Shown here in pieces: positions 1 through 5,910 of a stretch of DNA of 14,203 nt. The stretch's first letter is position 1. The number at the start of each line of letters is the position of its first letter. This stretch comes from Candidatus Auribacterota bacterium (GTDB lineage: Bacteria; Auribacterota; UBA6266). The translations under genes were made by a program, and so were the position numbers. The stretch is from positions 1 through 14,203 of the forward strand of contig JAFGBE010000182.1 in the NCBI GenBank assembly GCA_016933315.1. The letters run 5' to 3'. The notes below the pieces were generated by a model that saw only the letters and a list, made by a program, of their open reading frames with translations, had not been told where the DNA came from and searched no databases.

Positions 1-90
1 AAGGTTTACGGGCCGATACTGCTTGGGTATCCCAAGGAAGGTTTTCCCGAAGCGCCGCCGAAAAAACCTGCTATAATAAAATGGATTTAA
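1..90 (+). CDS. C-terminal end of a probable nitroreductase-family protein (5' end outside window)
   Basis: Reading frame 1 is open from the first base to a TAA at 88-90 and encodes 29 residues, ending in a Pro/Lys-rich tail (ILLGYPKEGFPEAPPKKP, then IIKWI). A tail of the form LGYPK-x(n)-P-x-(R/K)KP-x-x-I-x-W is typical of the extreme C-terminus of FMN-dependent nitroreductase-family proteins in anaerobes, where the LGYP segment closes the flavin fold. Only this tail is visible, so no flavin or substrate residue can be checked. The next gene follows after 65 bases, separated by a hairpin. Moderate confidence in the reading frame, lower in the family. Confidence 0.55.
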   Translation, partial: KVYGPILLGYPKEGFPEAPPKKPAIIKWI

Positions 91-107
91 AAAATAAGGG
101 GTATAAG

Positions 108-130
108 TGTCCGAAGTTTCGCTTCGGACA
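108..130 (+). other. Perfect 9-bp hairpin between two genes, no T-tract
   Basis: TGTCCGAAG at 108-116 is the exact reverse complement of CTTCGGACA at 122-130, with a 5-base loop. It lies between the stop at 90 and the Shine-Dalgarno sequence at 145-150 of the next gene. The bases after it (tagacaacaaaaa) are A-rich rather than T-rich on the + strand, so it is not a classical intrinsic terminator for the upstream gene. It could be an mRNA-stabilising or processing hairpin, or a copy of a dispersed palindromic repeat. Confidence 0.6.
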
Positions 131-155
131 TAGACAACAAAAACAGGAGAAGAAA

Positions 156-566
156 ATGAAAATAGGGAGAATACTTATTGCGACTCTGGCTATCACGGTA
201 TTTGAGGCTGTTGTCGGCGCGGTTACCTGCGGCGGTGTTTTTAACTGGGTTTACCAGTTAGAGCCGGTCAATGTCTGGAAACCAATGGAAGCGCCGGGCG
301 TTACATATTATATAGGAGCCATTATTCTTAACTTTATCTTTGTTTTAATATACGCCGCCCTGCGCAAGGGGATACCGGGAAAAAACAAATTAATCAAAGG
401 GTTAGTTTTCGGTTTATGCGTGTGGGCGGTCGGAATGCTGCCGGGTATGTTTGCGACATATATGTTTATGACAGTTGCTCCCACTGTCATTATCTATTGG
501 ACCATTATGGGTTTAATCCAGAGTCCGTTGCACGGGTTGATAGCTTCTTCCATATACGGTGAATAA
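156..566 (+). CDS. Small four-helix integral membrane protein of unknown function
   Basis: The product is 136 residues and almost entirely hydrophobic, with predicted helices near residues 4-27, 50-69, 79-105 and 108-132. A polar loop after helix 1 carries CGGVFNWVYQLEPVNVWKPM, and a basic loop (RKGIPGKNKLIKG) precedes helix 3, suggesting that loop is cytoplasmic. I do not recognise a named family; the layout resembles small conserved inner-membrane proteins of uncharacterised DUF type. I chose ATG 156 because AGGAGA at 145-150 sits 5 bases upstream. An in-frame ATG at 81 would overlap the previous stop, run through the hairpin, and add a polar 25-residue leader. No catalytic or binding motif is visible. 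Confidence 0.75.
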   Translation: MKIGRILIATLAITVFEAVVGAVTCGGVFNWVYQLEPVNVWKPMEAPGVTYYIGAIILNFIFVLIYAALRKGIPGKNKLIKGLVFGLCVWAVGMLPGMFATYMFMTVAPTVIIYWTIMGLIQSPLHGLIASSIYGE

Positions 567-590
567 AAACGAATAACAGAAGGAGTCAAT

Positions 591-1532
591 ATGGCCGCTG
601 AAATGGGTGAGTTGAGCATACTTTCCGCAGACGAAGTTGAGAAACTGGAAAAAAACGTCAAATTCTATAAGACTCAGCAGGGGACACGGCTTGCGTTTCA
701 CGAGTACGGAGACCCCAAGGGGCATGCTGTTATTTTTTACCACGGGACAGGCTCGCATGTGCACGGTATGCTCCTTCATAAGCCCGCTTTAAAATACGGC
801 TTCAGGATTATCGCGCCGGACAGGCCCGGAATCGCGCAGTCGGATTTCCGCGCCGGGTGGACCATCCTTGAATACGCCAAAGACATAGCCGGGCTGGCCG
901 ACAGCCTCGGAATCGGGTCTTTCGGAGCCATAGGTATTTCGGGCGCCGGGCCGACACTGATGGCAAGCGCTTTTGCAATACCCGAACGCCTTCACTGCGT
1001 GGTGGATTTGGCCTGTGCCATGCCGCTTTATACCGATGCGGAAATGAGGAAGCAGCTCGGCACAATGGACCGTTTCTACGCCGTGCTGGGAACCCGTTTG
1101 CCGCTATCTTTATTCAGGATACCATTTTCTTTGCTCGGGATAATGGAGAGGGTGATAAAAAGCCCGAAATCGTTCGCGAAGATGTTTGACTCAAGCCTGT
1201 GTCCCGCCGATAAGGAGATTTTTGCGCGTCCCGATTTCCAATACCTGTTTATGCGCGATTTCCAGGAACTTTTCCGGCAGGGAGCAAAAGGCCCTGCCTA
1301 TGACGCGCAGACGGTTTATAAGAAGTGGGGGTTCAACCTTTCGGATATAAAAACCCATATCGAGGTTTTTCAGGGCGCAGAGGATAAGTTTGTCCCCAGG
1401 ATGTTCAGTGAGTACCTGAAAAAATCCGCAAAAAACGTGCGGGTCAATATGATAGAGGGGCAGGGACATTTCTGTCATCTTGTCTACGGTTACCAGATGC
1501 TCCAAAAGGTGTCGGAACTTTTCTATAAATAA
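591..1532 (+). CDS. Alpha/beta-hydrolase fold protein
   Basis: The 313-residue product has the marks of the alpha/beta-hydrolase superfamily: an oxyanion-hole HG in FYHGTGSH (residues 49-56), the strand-turn APDRPGIAQSD (75-85), a nucleophile elbow GISGAG with Ser117, an acid in QGAEDKFVP (Asp265) and a base in GQGHF (His293). The elbow has Ala where the second Gly of GxSxG is usual, which many cytosolic members tolerate. Residues about 143-235 form a helical cap. There is no signal peptide, so it is probably cytosolic. Substrate cannot be told from sequence; esterase, lipase-like or C-C hydrolase activity are all possible. The start at 591 is supported by AGGAG at 581-585. It follows the membrane protein gene by 24 bases, consistent with co-transcription. 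It is only distantly related to the tandem hydrolases further right. Confidence 0.88.
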   Translation: MAAEMGELSILSADEVEKLEKNVKFYKTQQGTRLAFHEYGDPKGHAVIFYHGTGSHVHGMLLHKPALKYGFRIIAPDRPGIAQSDFRAGWTILEYAKDIAGLADSLGIGSFGAIGISGAGPTLMASAFAIPERLHCVVDLACAMPLYTDAEMRKQLGTMDRFYAVLGTRLPLSLFRIPFSLLGIMERVIKSPKSFAKMFDSSLCPADKEIFARPDFQYLFMRDFQELFRQGAKGPAYDAQTVYKKWGFNLSDIKTHIEVFQGAEDKFVPRMFSEYLKKSAKNVRVNMIEGQGHFCHLVYGYQMLQKVSELFYK

Positions 1533-1577
1533 TGAAGAACCCCTATTTTATACATTTCTTTCTTATGCCCGCATGTT

Positions 1578-1630
1578 GCAGATAGTTAAAATGTTTTTTT
1601 GCTTTCTAATATCTGCTATAATTTCAGATA
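1578..1630 (+). promoter_or_regulatory. Extended -10 promoter wrapped in CAGATA/TATCTG repeats
   Basis: TGCTATAAT at 1614-1622 is a perfect extended -10 (TGn plus TATAAT at 1617-1622); the -35 position at 17-bp spacing is only a T-run, as expected for extended -10 promoters. The word CAGATA occurs three times: 1579-1584 (+), 1610-1615 (as TATCTG) and 1625-1630 (+). The second and third copies flank the -10 box with 9 bases between them, and the first and second form a 7-bp inverted repeat (GCAGATA/TATCTGC). Transcription would start near 1629, about 25 bases before the ATG at 1654. The promoter is well supported; the operator role of the repeats is inference. Confidence 0.6.
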
Positions 1631-1653
1631 AAAATAACGGGGATTATCCGCAT

Positions 1654-2616
1654 ATGAGAAAAAGCCTTATCAATATTATTCTTTTTTTCCTCCTGGCAAT
1701 CCCGGCTCTGCCTGCAACAGCCGATATAATCTATTTTAAAAACGGCGGCGAGCTCCGCTGCAACATCATCAAGGAAACCGACGATTATATCATCCTGCAG
1801 GTAAAAAGCGGGAAGATGAAAATCCTCAGGTCAAGCATAGAGGAGATAGAAAAGACACAGCCCATCCCTTTAAAGCAAAGCGAGCCGAAACCTGTTTCCG
1901 CCGTCATATCAAGCGGCACAATAGAGGAGGTTGACGCTCTTATAAAAGGCGCGGACGCTCCCGAGGCTGAAAAGGAAGCAGTTGTCGAGGAAGCGCCTGC
2001 GGCGGACACGGAAGAAGGCATTGAGCCCGCCGCTGAAGCCATAGAAGACATACCGGAATACACGGAACCGCCCGCGGCCCCGGATAACAGCATTGATATA
2101 CCCGCCGCCGGAAATGTGAAATACAGGTTCGATGCGCGGCAAATAGACCCCGAGAAAATCAAAGAACTGCAGGTGTTTTTCCGGGAGAACATAGCGCTTG
2201 TAATATCAATAGCGCTTGCGGCGTTCCTCATAATCCTTGCCATATCAATGATACTCAACGGCGTCTATATAAAGATATACTCGAGGCTGATAGTCAAAAG
2301 GTTCATACCTTTCGGGAAAACAATTGTGTTTCAGCTCAAATTTTTTGCCTTTGAAATATTTATCGGGTTCGCGATAGGGATTGTGTCCGCCCTGCTTGGG
2401 CTCGGGGGAGTAAAAGGTTTCATAGGCATTATGTTCCTCTGGCTGTTTTTCGCTATTGTATTGATATGGTATTTCTTTTCGCTCTCAAACAGGGAATTCG
2501 GATTTTCGTTCATGCAGACCCTGCTGATGATAGTGATTTACATTATCCTTTATACCGCATTCTCGATGGTTGCCAACATATTGCTGGGCGGCCTTTTTGT
2601 AAGCATAGCTACATAA
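1654..2616 (+). CDS. Membrane protein: signal sequence, small beta domain, acidic Ala/Pro linker, four C-terminal helices
   Basis: The 320-residue product begins with a signal sequence (MRKSLINIILFFLLAIPALP, then ATA). Residues 25-67 form a compact beta pattern, IIYFKNGGELRCNIIKETD followed by a second hairpin ending KILRSSIEEIEK. This has the shape of the short SH3/LSm-like barrel often found at the N-terminus of exported proteins in uncultured Gram-negative lineages (KNGG, then C-x-I-x-E-x-x-D, then R-S-x-I-x-x-I). Residues 68-155 are an acidic, Ala/Pro/Glu-rich, probably disordered linker. About four membrane helices follow near residues 178-203, 225-250, 255-276 and 286-315. I chose ATG 1654 because it gives a clean signal peptide just downstream of the promoter at 1617; a start at 1480 would sit inside the previous gene. 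GGGGA at 1639-1643 is a weak, distant ribosome site. Function unknown; an envelope role is inferred from topology. Confidence 0.75.
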   Translation: MRKSLINIILFFLLAIPALPATADIIYFKNGGELRCNIIKETDDYIILQVKSGKMKILRSSIEEIEKTQPIPLKQSEPKPVSAVISSGTIEEVDALIKGADAPEAEKEAVVEEAPAADTEEGIEPAAEAIEDIPEYTEPPAAPDNSIDIPAAGNVKYRFDARQIDPEKIKELQVFFRENIALVISIALAAFLIILAISMILNGVYIKIYSRLIVKRFIPFGKTIVFQLKFFAFEIFIGFAIGIVSALLGLGGVKGFIGIMFLWLFFAIVLIWYFFSLSNREFGFSFMQTLLMIVIYIILYTAFSMVANILLGGLFVSIAT

Positions 2617-2636
2617 CATAAGGCCGGGGATAGGTT

Positions 2637-3335
2637 ATGACGTTCAATACACTTAACATCGCGCACCGGGGAGCCTCAGCCTATTTTAAGGAGAACACCG
2701 CCCCCGCTTTCAAAAAAGCCGTCGAGCTGGGCGCCGATTACATCGAACTGGACGCAAGACAGACAAAAGACGGTGAAATCATCGTATTCCATGACGAGGC
2801 CATCGGGAGTGCCCCCATAAGCGGCCAAATGCTCGCCGATATCACACTGCAGGGCAGAAAGAGGGGTATTGACATTCCTCTTCTTTCGGATATCATTAAA
2901 ATGTTCGCGGACATAATCGGGCTCAACATTGAAATCAAGGGCAATATGGATATCAATCTTCTGGCGGATATTGCGCAACCCGGCAAAAACAAAAACCTGC
3001 TTTTTTCGTCTTTCGGCCGGAAATGCCTTGAACGCCTCAAAAATTCTCATCCCGGCGTAACAACAGGCCTACTGCTGAATAATGTCCCGAAAGGCCTTTT
3101 TAAAATGCTGGAACAGCTGGACGCGGACGCGCTTATCCTCAAACATTACCGCCTTAAGCGTTCACTCCTGGAAAAAGCATGGGAAAAGGGCATAAAAACA
3201 ACCGTCTGGACAGTCAACAACGTTAAACATATGAAAAAGTATGTAAAGTGGGGAGTCTGGGGTATAATCACCGATTATCCGGATAAACTTCAAAAATTAA
3301 CACACACTATGGGAAAGGGTGAAAATGAAGATTAA
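2637..3335 (+). CDS. Glycerophosphodiester phosphodiesterase (GDPD family)
   Basis: The product would hydrolyse glycerophosphodiesters (deacylated phospholipid head groups) to sn-glycerol 3-phosphate and an alcohol. The 232-residue length matches the short bacterial UgpQ-like enzymes. All core motifs are present: HRGAS (His10, Arg11), EN (Glu19, Asn20), the metal-binding pair in YIELDARQTKDG (Glu37, Asp39), VFHDE with the second catalytic His52, LNIEIKG around residue 98, and the closing WTVNN followed by GIITDYPDKL. There is no signal peptide, so it should act in the cytosol. The segment after HDE, where LDRTTxG is usual, is shortened and altered (HDEAIGSAPISGQ). It starts 20 bases after the membrane protein gene and its last 11 bases overlap the next gene, so the three probably form one transcript. 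Confidence 0.93.
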   Translation: MTFNTLNIAHRGASAYFKENTAPAFKKAVELGADYIELDARQTKDGEIIVFHDEAIGSAPISGQMLADITLQGRKRGIDIPLLSDIIKMFADIIGLNIEIKGNMDINLLADIAQPGKNKNLLFSSFGRKCLERLKNSHPGVTTGLLLNNVPKGLFKMLEQLDADALILKHYRLKRSLLEKAWEKGIKTTVWTVNNVKHMKKYVKWGVWGIITDYPDKLQKLTHTMGKGENED

Positions 3336-3834
3336 ACTTCTGGCGGTTATTTCAATTGTCTTATTGTCCGCGGTTGCGGCCCCGGCATATTCCGAAACCT
3401 ATGAAAAGTTCGCCCCGTGTTTTGTCGATGTAAACGGCTGGTCGGCGGACGAGGTGACGGGCATAGACCTTTTTATGCCCAATATGTCCCTTGTTAACGC
3501 CATAAGGACCTATTCGAGCGGCGACAAAGAGGCAAGCGTAATGATTATGGCCGGCAGCAAAGCTCTTGCGGCCCAGCAGCAGGAGGCCAACATAGCTATG
3601 GAAACATCGGATTTCAACGCTGTCTCCAAAAAGATAGACGGGTTCCAGGTGACCGGCGTTTATGATAAGGCGAATAAAACGGGCTCGGTAGTGGTGATAA
3701 TCAGCCAAACCGAGCAAAAAGGGGTATTCATTACGGTAACATATACTAATATTACGGAGGCGGAAGCCATAGGGTTTTCCCGGGCGTTCGACTGGAACAG
3801 GGTAAAGGATATAGCGAAAACCATTAATTTTTAA
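3325..3834 (+). CDS. Small exported protein of unknown function
   Basis: The 169-residue product starts with a typical signal peptide (MKIKLLAVISIVLLSAVAAP, cleavage likely after AYS, before ETYEKF). The mature part of about 146 residues has alternating strands and helices: FVDVNGWSADEVTGIDLFM, then an Ala/Gln-rich helix ALAAQQQEANIAMET, then strands VTGVYD and GSVVVII. It has a single cysteine, so no disulphide is expected. I recognise no named family; periplasmic location is inferred. ATG 3325 is preferred over GTG 3319 because AAAGGG at 3314-3319 is 5 bases upstream. The start lies inside the last codons of the GDPD gene, which suggests translational coupling. Confidence 0.75.
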   Translation: MKIKLLAVISIVLLSAVAAPAYSETYEKFAPCFVDVNGWSADEVTGIDLFMPNMSLVNAIRTYSSGDKEASVMIMAGSKALAAQQQEANIAMETSDFNAVSKKIDGFQVTGVYDKANKTGSVVVIISQTEQKGVFITVTYTNITEAEAIGFSRAFDWNRVKDIAKTINF

Positions 3835-3869
3835 TTTCCGGTTACCAAACACACAATTATTTTTAAAGG

Positions 3870-4199
3870 ATGTTGGTTAACTTGAAGAAGATCAGCGATA
3901 TATTACTATCTGAACTGTCGCAAGTTACGGAAATCCAGAAGGAACTGGCCGATACGGTCGATTCTTTCCCCCGGGGGACGATAGTAAAGAAAACAATCAA
4001 AGGGAAGCCTTATTATTACATCGCAAAGAGAGACGGCAAGAGGGTGCGCTTCTCTTACCTTGGCAAACTGGACAACGGAGACCTTGCGGCCATGAAAAAG
4101 GCATTCGCGCTGCGCAGGAAATACACTGCCTTTATCCGTTCGCTAAAAAGACAGTCGGCATCATTGAAAAGGCTTCTGAAAGTACTTGATAAGGCTTAG
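3870..4199 (+). CDS. Small basic protein with a Gly-Lys-Tyr-Tyr-Tyr motif, unknown function
   Basis: The 109-residue protein is strongly basic. An N-terminal helix (ISDILLSELSQVTEIQKELA) leads into a small beta unit, GTIVKKTIKGKPYYYIAKRD followed by GKRVRFSYLGK, and then a Lys/Arg-rich C-terminal helix with heptad-like spacing. The pattern G-x-(I/L)-x-K-K-x-I-x-G-K-x-Y-Y-Y-x(n)-Y-L-G-K recurs in short uncharacterised bacterial proteins, sometimes beside nucleic-acid-related genes, and the charge would fit nucleic-acid binding; both points are inference. The start is uncertain: ATG 3870 has no ribosome site, whereas AAAGGA at 3865-3870 lies 11 bases before an in-frame TTG at 3882 that would give 105 residues. 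Confidence 0.65.
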   Translation: MLVNLKKISDILLSELSQVTEIQKELADTVDSFPRGTIVKKTIKGKPYYYIAKRDGKRVRFSYLGKLDNGDLAAMKKAFALRRKYTAFIRSLKRQSASLKRLLKVLDKA

Positions 4200-4211
4200 A
4201 TAATATTTATC

Positions 4212-4241
4212 TCAACAATATGCCGGGAGTTGTTGTATAAT
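4212..4241 (+). promoter_or_regulatory. Promoter with TATAAT 9 bases before the next ATG
   Basis: A perfect -10, TATAAT, lies at 4236-4241, with a partial -35 (TCAACA, 4212-4217) at 18-bp spacing. The expected start point, near 4248, is only about 3 bases before the ATG at 4251, so the transcript would be leaderless or nearly so. CAACAA (4213-4218) and TTGTTG (4230-4235) form a 6-bp inverted repeat across the spacer. The box match is seen directly; promoter activity is inferred. Confidence 0.5.
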
Positions 4242-4250
4242 CTTTCCTGT

Positions 4251-4541
4251 ATGAAACTGAAAGAAATCTTAAATGCCATTTTCAGGGGCGCCGGCGGCGG
4301 GGAAGCGATATTTTACAGGGTCAAGTGCGCCAAATGCGGGGAAATAATCACCGTCAGGATCAATCCCCGGACGGACATGAGCAGTTCTTATGACGACAAT
4401 GCTCCCGAAAGCGCGGCATATGTTCTGAAAAAAGAGATACTGGGCAACAACTGCCGGAACATAATAAACATAACATGTTACTACGATGCTTCTTTAAGGG
4501 AAATAAGCAGGGATATATCCGAAACAGGGACATTCGTCTGA
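4251..4541 (+). CDS. Small zinc-binding-type protein (CxxC), unknown function
   Basis: The 96-residue protein has a CAKCGE knuckle (Cys26, Cys29) and two further cysteines (Cys68, Cys76) that could complete one zinc site. Residues 21-40 (FYRVKCAKCGEIITVRINPR) and the block AAYVLKKEILGNN form a pattern I associate with short conserved proteins in Chloroflexi and other environmental bacteria, where a CxxCG knuckle precedes V-R-I-N-x-R-x-D and then Y-x-x-x-K-x-I-L-G. No function is established for it that I know. ATG 4251 is chosen because it follows the -10 box directly; an in-frame TTG at 4230 would lie in the promoter. There is no Shine-Dalgarno sequence, as expected for a leaderless message. 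The HIT gene starts 13 bases after its stop, suggesting an operon. Confidence 0.72.
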   Translation: MKLKEILNAIFRGAGGGEAIFYRVKCAKCGEIITVRINPRTDMSSSYDDNAPESAAYVLKKEILGNNCRNIINITCYYDASLREISRDISETGTFV

Positions 4542-4554
4542 AAAAAGGGTTGAA

Positions 4555-5046
4555 ATGAAAAATCTCTGGGCGCCGTGGAGGATGAAATATATCAAAAAAG
4601 CTGTCAGCAAGAAACCCGAAAAATGTATCTTCTGCTCCAAGCCGAAGGAAAACAGGGACTCCAAAAACTACATACTTTACAGGGGCAGAAAATGCTTCGT
4701 TATAATGAACCTGTTTCCGTATAACAATGGCCACCTTATGATAGCGCCTTATAAACACGCGGCCTCTCTGGCTTCGCTGGATGATGAAACCCTTCTTGAA
4801 ATAATGGTCCTTCTGAAAAAAGCCGAACTCATACTTAAAAAGACATTTAACCCGGACGGGTTTAACATAGGCGTCAATATCGGCCGCACGGCGGGCGCCG
4901 GCATTGACAAGCATGTGCATTTCCATATAGTTCCCAGATGGAACGGCGATACAAATTTCCTTCCTGTGATTGACGGCACAAAGGTAATAGTCCAGTCGAT
5001 GCAGGAAGCTTACAGGATGCTTTCCGGGCATTTTAAAAATATTTGA
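4555..5046 (+). CDS. HIT-family hydrolase, Ap4A phosphorylase (ATP adenylyltransferase)-like
   Basis: HIT proteins act on the alpha-phosphate of nucleotides; this branch splits diadenosine polyphosphates (Ap4A) or nucleoside-5'-phosphoryl conjugates. The 163-residue protein shows the whole signature: LWAPWRMKYI at residues 4-13, a zinc pair CIFC (Cys24, Cys27) with His60, the block GFNIGVNIGRTAGAGIDKH (102-120), and the histidine triad HVHFHIVPRW, where His122 would be the nucleophile (triad 120/122/124). GDTNF (131-135) is the conserved continuation. The length and N-terminal WAPWR block place it with the Ap4A-phosphorylase-like HIT enzymes rather than the short Hint type. It is cytosolic. 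It starts 13 bases after the small zinc-type protein gene, so the two are probably co-expressed. Biochemical activity is inferred from the family. Confidence 0.93.
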   Translation: MKNLWAPWRMKYIKKAVSKKPEKCIFCSKPKENRDSKNYILYRGRKCFVIMNLFPYNNGHLMIAPYKHAASLASLDDETLLEIMVLLKKAELILKKTFNPDGFNIGVNIGRTAGAGIDKHVHFHIVPRWNGDTNFLPVIDGTKVIVQSMQEAYRMLSGHFKNI

Positions 5047-5074
5047 TTGCAGCGGAGGATTGCCTGAATTGGTT

Positions 5075-5108
5075 TTGTCTTGACACCATAATTCATATAT
5101 AATATTTT
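5075..5108 (+). promoter_or_regulatory. Sigma-70-type promoter with two overlapping registers
   Basis: Two readings fit: TTGTCT (5075-5080) with 17 bases to TATAAT (5098-5103), or a perfect TTGACA (5080-5085) with 17 bases to TATTTT (5103-5108). Both would start transcription about 20-25 bases before the ATG at 5134, which has a strong GGAGG at 5124-5128. It separates this gene from the HIT gene ending at 5046. Confidence 0.65.
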
Positions 5109-5133
5109 ATCTTTGTGATTGTTGGAGGTTTTT

Positions 5134-5886
5134 ATGGATAATAAGGAAGAAAAACAAGATATCAACAAAGAGCCGATTATCGAGCTGCCGGACGTGGAAC
5201 AGCTGATAGGCTCAAAAAATATAAAAAGTGACCCTAAACAGCAGAAACCTCTGCCGAATATACCGGCGATAAAAATCGAATCCAAACCGGAGCCGGCGGC
5301 AGAGCCCGAGAAGAAATCTGCAGCCGTGAGGCCGCCCGAGGCTACAGCCAGCGCCCCTAAAGTTCCCGAGAAAAAAATCCCCGTGTTGACAAAACCCACG
5401 CCGGCAAAAGAAAATGTGGAAATGGCTTCCGCTGAAACGGAAGATGTCAGGGAAGATATAAAGCCGGTTCAAAAACCCGAGGATAAGGCAAAAGAGTTTC
5501 CTCAGGATAAACCCGCCATCTCGGAAGATATCCTTAAAAAAATAACGGCGGATTCAGGCGAAAATTCAAGGCCGAAATTGAGATTCAGGAAAAATGACGG
5601 CAGCGCGCCGGACGAACCAAAAGCCGAAACAAAGCAAAGCGAAGGCGTGAAATCGGCGGCAGCGCCGACCATTCACGAAACAAAAACTTCAACTTCCAGG
5701 CAGGTGTTCGAGCACCAGGAATACTCTCCCGTCGAGCAGACAGGGATAATGCCGTCTGTCATAATAATCTTATCGGTCATATTCATCTCAATAGCGGCTT
5801 ACCTGGCTATAATACAGTATTTCAATCTTCCTGTTCCTTCCTTCATCAGGAATATAATAGATGCCGTATACAGCGCTTCTTCCTGA
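5134..5886 (+). CDS. Disordered Pro/Glu/Lys-rich protein with one C-terminal membrane helix
   Basis: The product is 250 residues. Residues 1-200 are dominated by Lys, Glu, Pro, Ala and Ser with no clear fold, including runs such as KPEPAAEPEKK and KPVQKPEDK-like repeats. One hydrophobic helix lies near residues 206-229 (IMPSVIIILSVIFISIAAYL), followed by an amphipathic tail (FIRNIIDAVYSASS). It therefore looks tail-anchored, with a long N-terminal disordered arm. With no signal peptide the arm would be cytosolic. I do not recognise a family; such proteins evolve fast and are hard to place. Start at ATG 5134 is supported by GGAGG 5 bases upstream and by the promoter just before it; an in-frame TTG at 5119 would lie before the ribosome site. 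Confidence 0.72.
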   Translation: MDNKEEKQDINKEPIIELPDVEQLIGSKNIKSDPKQQKPLPNIPAIKIESKPEPAAEPEKKSAAVRPPEATASAPKVPEKKIPVLTKPTPAKENVEMASAETEDVREDIKPVQKPEDKAKEFPQDKPAISEDILKKITADSGENSRPKLRFRKNDGSAPDEPKAETKQSEGVKSAAAPTIHETKTSTSRQVFEHQEYSPVEQTGIMPSVIIILSVIFISIAAYLAIIQYFNLPVPSFIRNIIDAVYSASS

Positions 5887-5910
5887 CGGTTTTTTAGCCC
5901 GTGTTGATTT

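Noticed and set aside
81..155. Upstream start at 81 for the four-helix protein
   Set aside because: It overlaps the previous stop and crosses the hairpin, with no ribosome site; ATG 156 has AGGAGA at proper spacing.
1480..1653. Upstream extension of the membrane protein to a start at 1480
   Set aside because: It would overlap the hydrolase gene by 53 bases, run through the promoter and bury the signal peptide 58 residues in.
4360..5031. Long minus-strand open frame (223 codons) opposite the HIT gene
   Set aside because: The + strand frame carries the full HIT signature. The antisense frame has no recognisable motif and is rich in residues expected from complementing Lys/Asn-rich codons.
5884..5910. 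T-rich stretch after the disordered protein gene as an intrinsic terminator
   Set aside because: The six-T run is not preceded by a GC-rich hairpin.
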